From: Clostridia bacterium
GTDB lineage: Bacteria > Bacillota_A > Clostridia > Oscillospirales > CAG-272
DNA: 6,100 nt
Direction: 5' to 3'
Assembly: GCA_017546745.1 (NCBI GenBank)
Contig: JAFYRZ010000180.1
Location: forward strand, 1 to 6,100
The notes beneath the pieces were generated by a model, which searched no databases, was not told the DNA's origin, and was given only the letters and a program-made list of their open reading frames with translations. The position numbers were made by a program, and so were the translations under genes. Positions 4,809-6,100 of the stretch are shown piece after piece (the first letter of the stretch is position 1; every line of letters starts with the position of its first letter).

Positions 4809-6100
4809 TTATTCTTCTCCTCTTTTGTCAAGATATTCGCGAAGGTCCTTGTAAAGGTAGAGCGAGCCGCAAATTACCGTAAGTCTGCCGCGCCCTTTCG
4901 CGAGCTCGTAGGCCTCTCCTATCTCCTCTCTTGCCTCGCCCTCGTAGCCGAGCGCTCTCGCTCTCGATTTAGTTTCCTCTGCGGTTGCCGCCCTCGGGTT
5001 ATCCTTTACCGTCGTAAAGATGAAGCTCGTGTCACCCTCGGATAAAAGCCTTAAGGATTCGCCTATCTCCTTATCCCTCATACACGCAAAAATTACCGTG
5101 CGCGGGGTGTCGGGATAGTATTTTTTGAGTGATGCGTTGAGTGCCGTGATACCGTTTTCGTTATGTCCGCCGTCGTAGATCATGGTGGGGTCTGTGTCAA
5201 CAAGCTCAAATCGCGCAGGATTTTTCGCGCGCTTGATGCCGAGGCGTATCGTCGCCTCGTCTATTCCGAGCCTTCTTGCCGCAAGGGCGGCAAGTGCCGC
5301 GTTCTCGATCTGATGAAGTCCCGGAATTCCGCACTCGATATTTGAAATACCTCCGACGGAGAAGCTTTCGTATATGCCGTGCGACCCCTCCTCGGTCGGC
5401 TCTGCTACGATGACCGAGATGCCAAGGCTTCTCGCGTGCTCGTTTATCACCGCCATAGCCTCCCCGTCCTGCTTCGGGGTTATAACTGCGCCAAGGCGGC
5501 TGTTTCTCTTCATAATTCCGCACTTTGCGCGCGCGACCGATGCAAGCGTGTCGCCAAGATACTGCGTATGGTCAAGACCGAGCCTCGTTATTATCGCAAG
5601 CTCGTTTTTCTTTATAACGTTAGTTGCGTCAAGCTCACCGCCAAGACCGACCTCAAGCACGACGTAGTCGCACTTGCTTCTTGCAAAGTAGAGAAGTGCC
5701 GCGGCGGTCCATATCTCAAACTGCGTCGGCGCAAGCCCCGTTTTTTCCTCGACCGTCATCGCGTGCGGCTCGATCTCGGAAAGTATCGCGTCAAGGTCGG
5801 TGTCCGAGATATCCTTACCGTTTATGGATATCTTTTCGTTGACCTTGATAAGGTTCGGAGATATATATTTTCCCGTTTTGTAGCCTGCCGCCTCAAGTAT
5901 CGAGGCGAGGTTCTGACAGGTAGAGCCCTTTCCGTTCGTTCCCGCAACGTGGATGATCTTAAGATTATCCTCGGGATTGCCGAGAAGCTCGCAAAGTGCC
6001 GAAATTCTCTCAAGCCCCGGGACTGTCACCGCCTGGAAGCTGTTTGCAAAGCTCTTGAACTTGCCGTCCTGTTTCTTCCTTTTCATAAAATCGCCGACCA
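4809..6100 (-). CDS. folC: Folylpolyglutamate synthase/dihydrofolate synthase (5' end probably outside window)
   Basis: Mur-ligase-family enzyme that adds glutamate to dihydropteroate and/or folates with ATP, in the cytoplasm. Counting from the ATG at 6086 it has 425 residues. Seen: P-loop GTNGKGS (49-55); the GKYISPNL and NEKISINGK segments (72-91); LEVGLGGELDATNV (144-157) with Glu145; LDHTQYLG (171-178) with His173; ARAKCGIMK (185-193), with Lys188 at the carbamylated-lysine position; ARFE (291-294), where PGRFE is usual; and DGGHNENG (305-312), where DGAHNP is usual. The last two are conservative departures. Start unresolved: the frame stays open to the window edge (V-G-D-F before Met), the 14 visible upstream bases hold no ribosome site, and the expected family N-terminal YEEALxYI-like helix is missing, so 6086 is probably internal. 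Sequence alone does not show whether both activities exist. First known gene of the leftward unit. Confidence 0.94.
   Translation of the reverse strand, partial: VGDFMKRKKQDGKFKSFANSFQAVTVPGLERISALCELLGNPEDNLKIIHVAGTNGKGSTCQNLASILEAAGYKTGKYISPNLIKVNEKISINGKDISDTDLDAILSEIEPHAMTVEEKTGLAPTQFEIWTAAALLYFARSKCDYVVLEVGLGGELDATNVIKKNELAIITRLGLDHTQYLGDTLASVARAKCGIMKRNSRLGAVITPKQDGEAMAVINEHARSLGISVIVAEPTEEGSHGIYESFSVGGISNIECGIPGLHQIENAALAALAARRLGIDEATIRLGIKRAKNPARFELVDTDPTMIYDGGHNENGITALNASLKKYYPDTPRTVIFACMRDKEIGESLRLLSEGDTSFIFTTVKDNPRAATAEETKSRARALGYEGEAREEIGEAYELAKGRGRLTVICGSLYLYKDLREYLDKRGEE
4817..4822 (-). promoter_or_regulatory. Tautomerase ribosome-binding site inside folC
   Basis: GAGGAG on the minus strand (complement of 4817-4822) lies in the last codons of folC, 11 bases before the tautomerase ATG. 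It fixes Pro2 as the residue after the start and supports coupled translation with folC. Confidence 0.7.

Overview
The window looks like a stretch of core-metabolism chromosome from a Bacillota bacterium, most likely an anaerobic, gut-type member of class Clostridia. The evidence is family-level: a single-chain (alpha2) glycyl-tRNA synthetase, an MtaB-type tRNA methylthiotransferase, a LuxS of the variant I recall from Clostridia and Bacteroidales (TRRPN and YFGPMGC motifs), strong GGAGG-like ribosome sites, and moderate GC content. The species cannot be named. Six of the seven reading frames end in TAA and one in TGA, so the code appears standard. I see no tRNA, rRNA, CRISPR array, insertion sequence or phage gene.

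The left half (1-3441) is transcribed rightward. It opens with the 3' end of mtaB (wobble-adjacent tRNA A37 modification). Glycyl-tRNA synthetase (glyQS) follows after a 29-base gap, so the first two genes are a translation pair. A hairpin terminator follows at 2100-2125, then a 182-base gap with three more possible hairpins and a spaced direct repeat. Next come luxS and mtnN, one base apart. MtnN splits S-adenosylhomocysteine (SAH) into adenine and S-ribosylhomocysteine. LuxS splits S-ribosylhomocysteine into homocysteine and DPD, the precursor of AI-2. The two genes are therefore a complete two-step SAH-detoxification and homocysteine-recycling unit.

The right half (3619-6100) is transcribed leftward, in the order folC (its 5' end probably outside the window), a MIF-type tautomerase, then an amidohydrolase-2 family TIM-barrel hydrolase. 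FolC and the tautomerase are 3 bases apart; the hydrolase follows after 47 bases with no terminator between, so the three may be one transcript. The two convergent units meet at 3442-3618, which holds a strong bidirectional terminator (3491-3528) and a weaker leftward one.

I found no clearly new system. The points most worth a second look are the structured luxS leader with no recognised riboswitch, the MIF homologue (catalytic Pro2 and a Lys where MIF has Asn97) placed behind folC, its possible link to the hydrolase, and the unresolved folC start.
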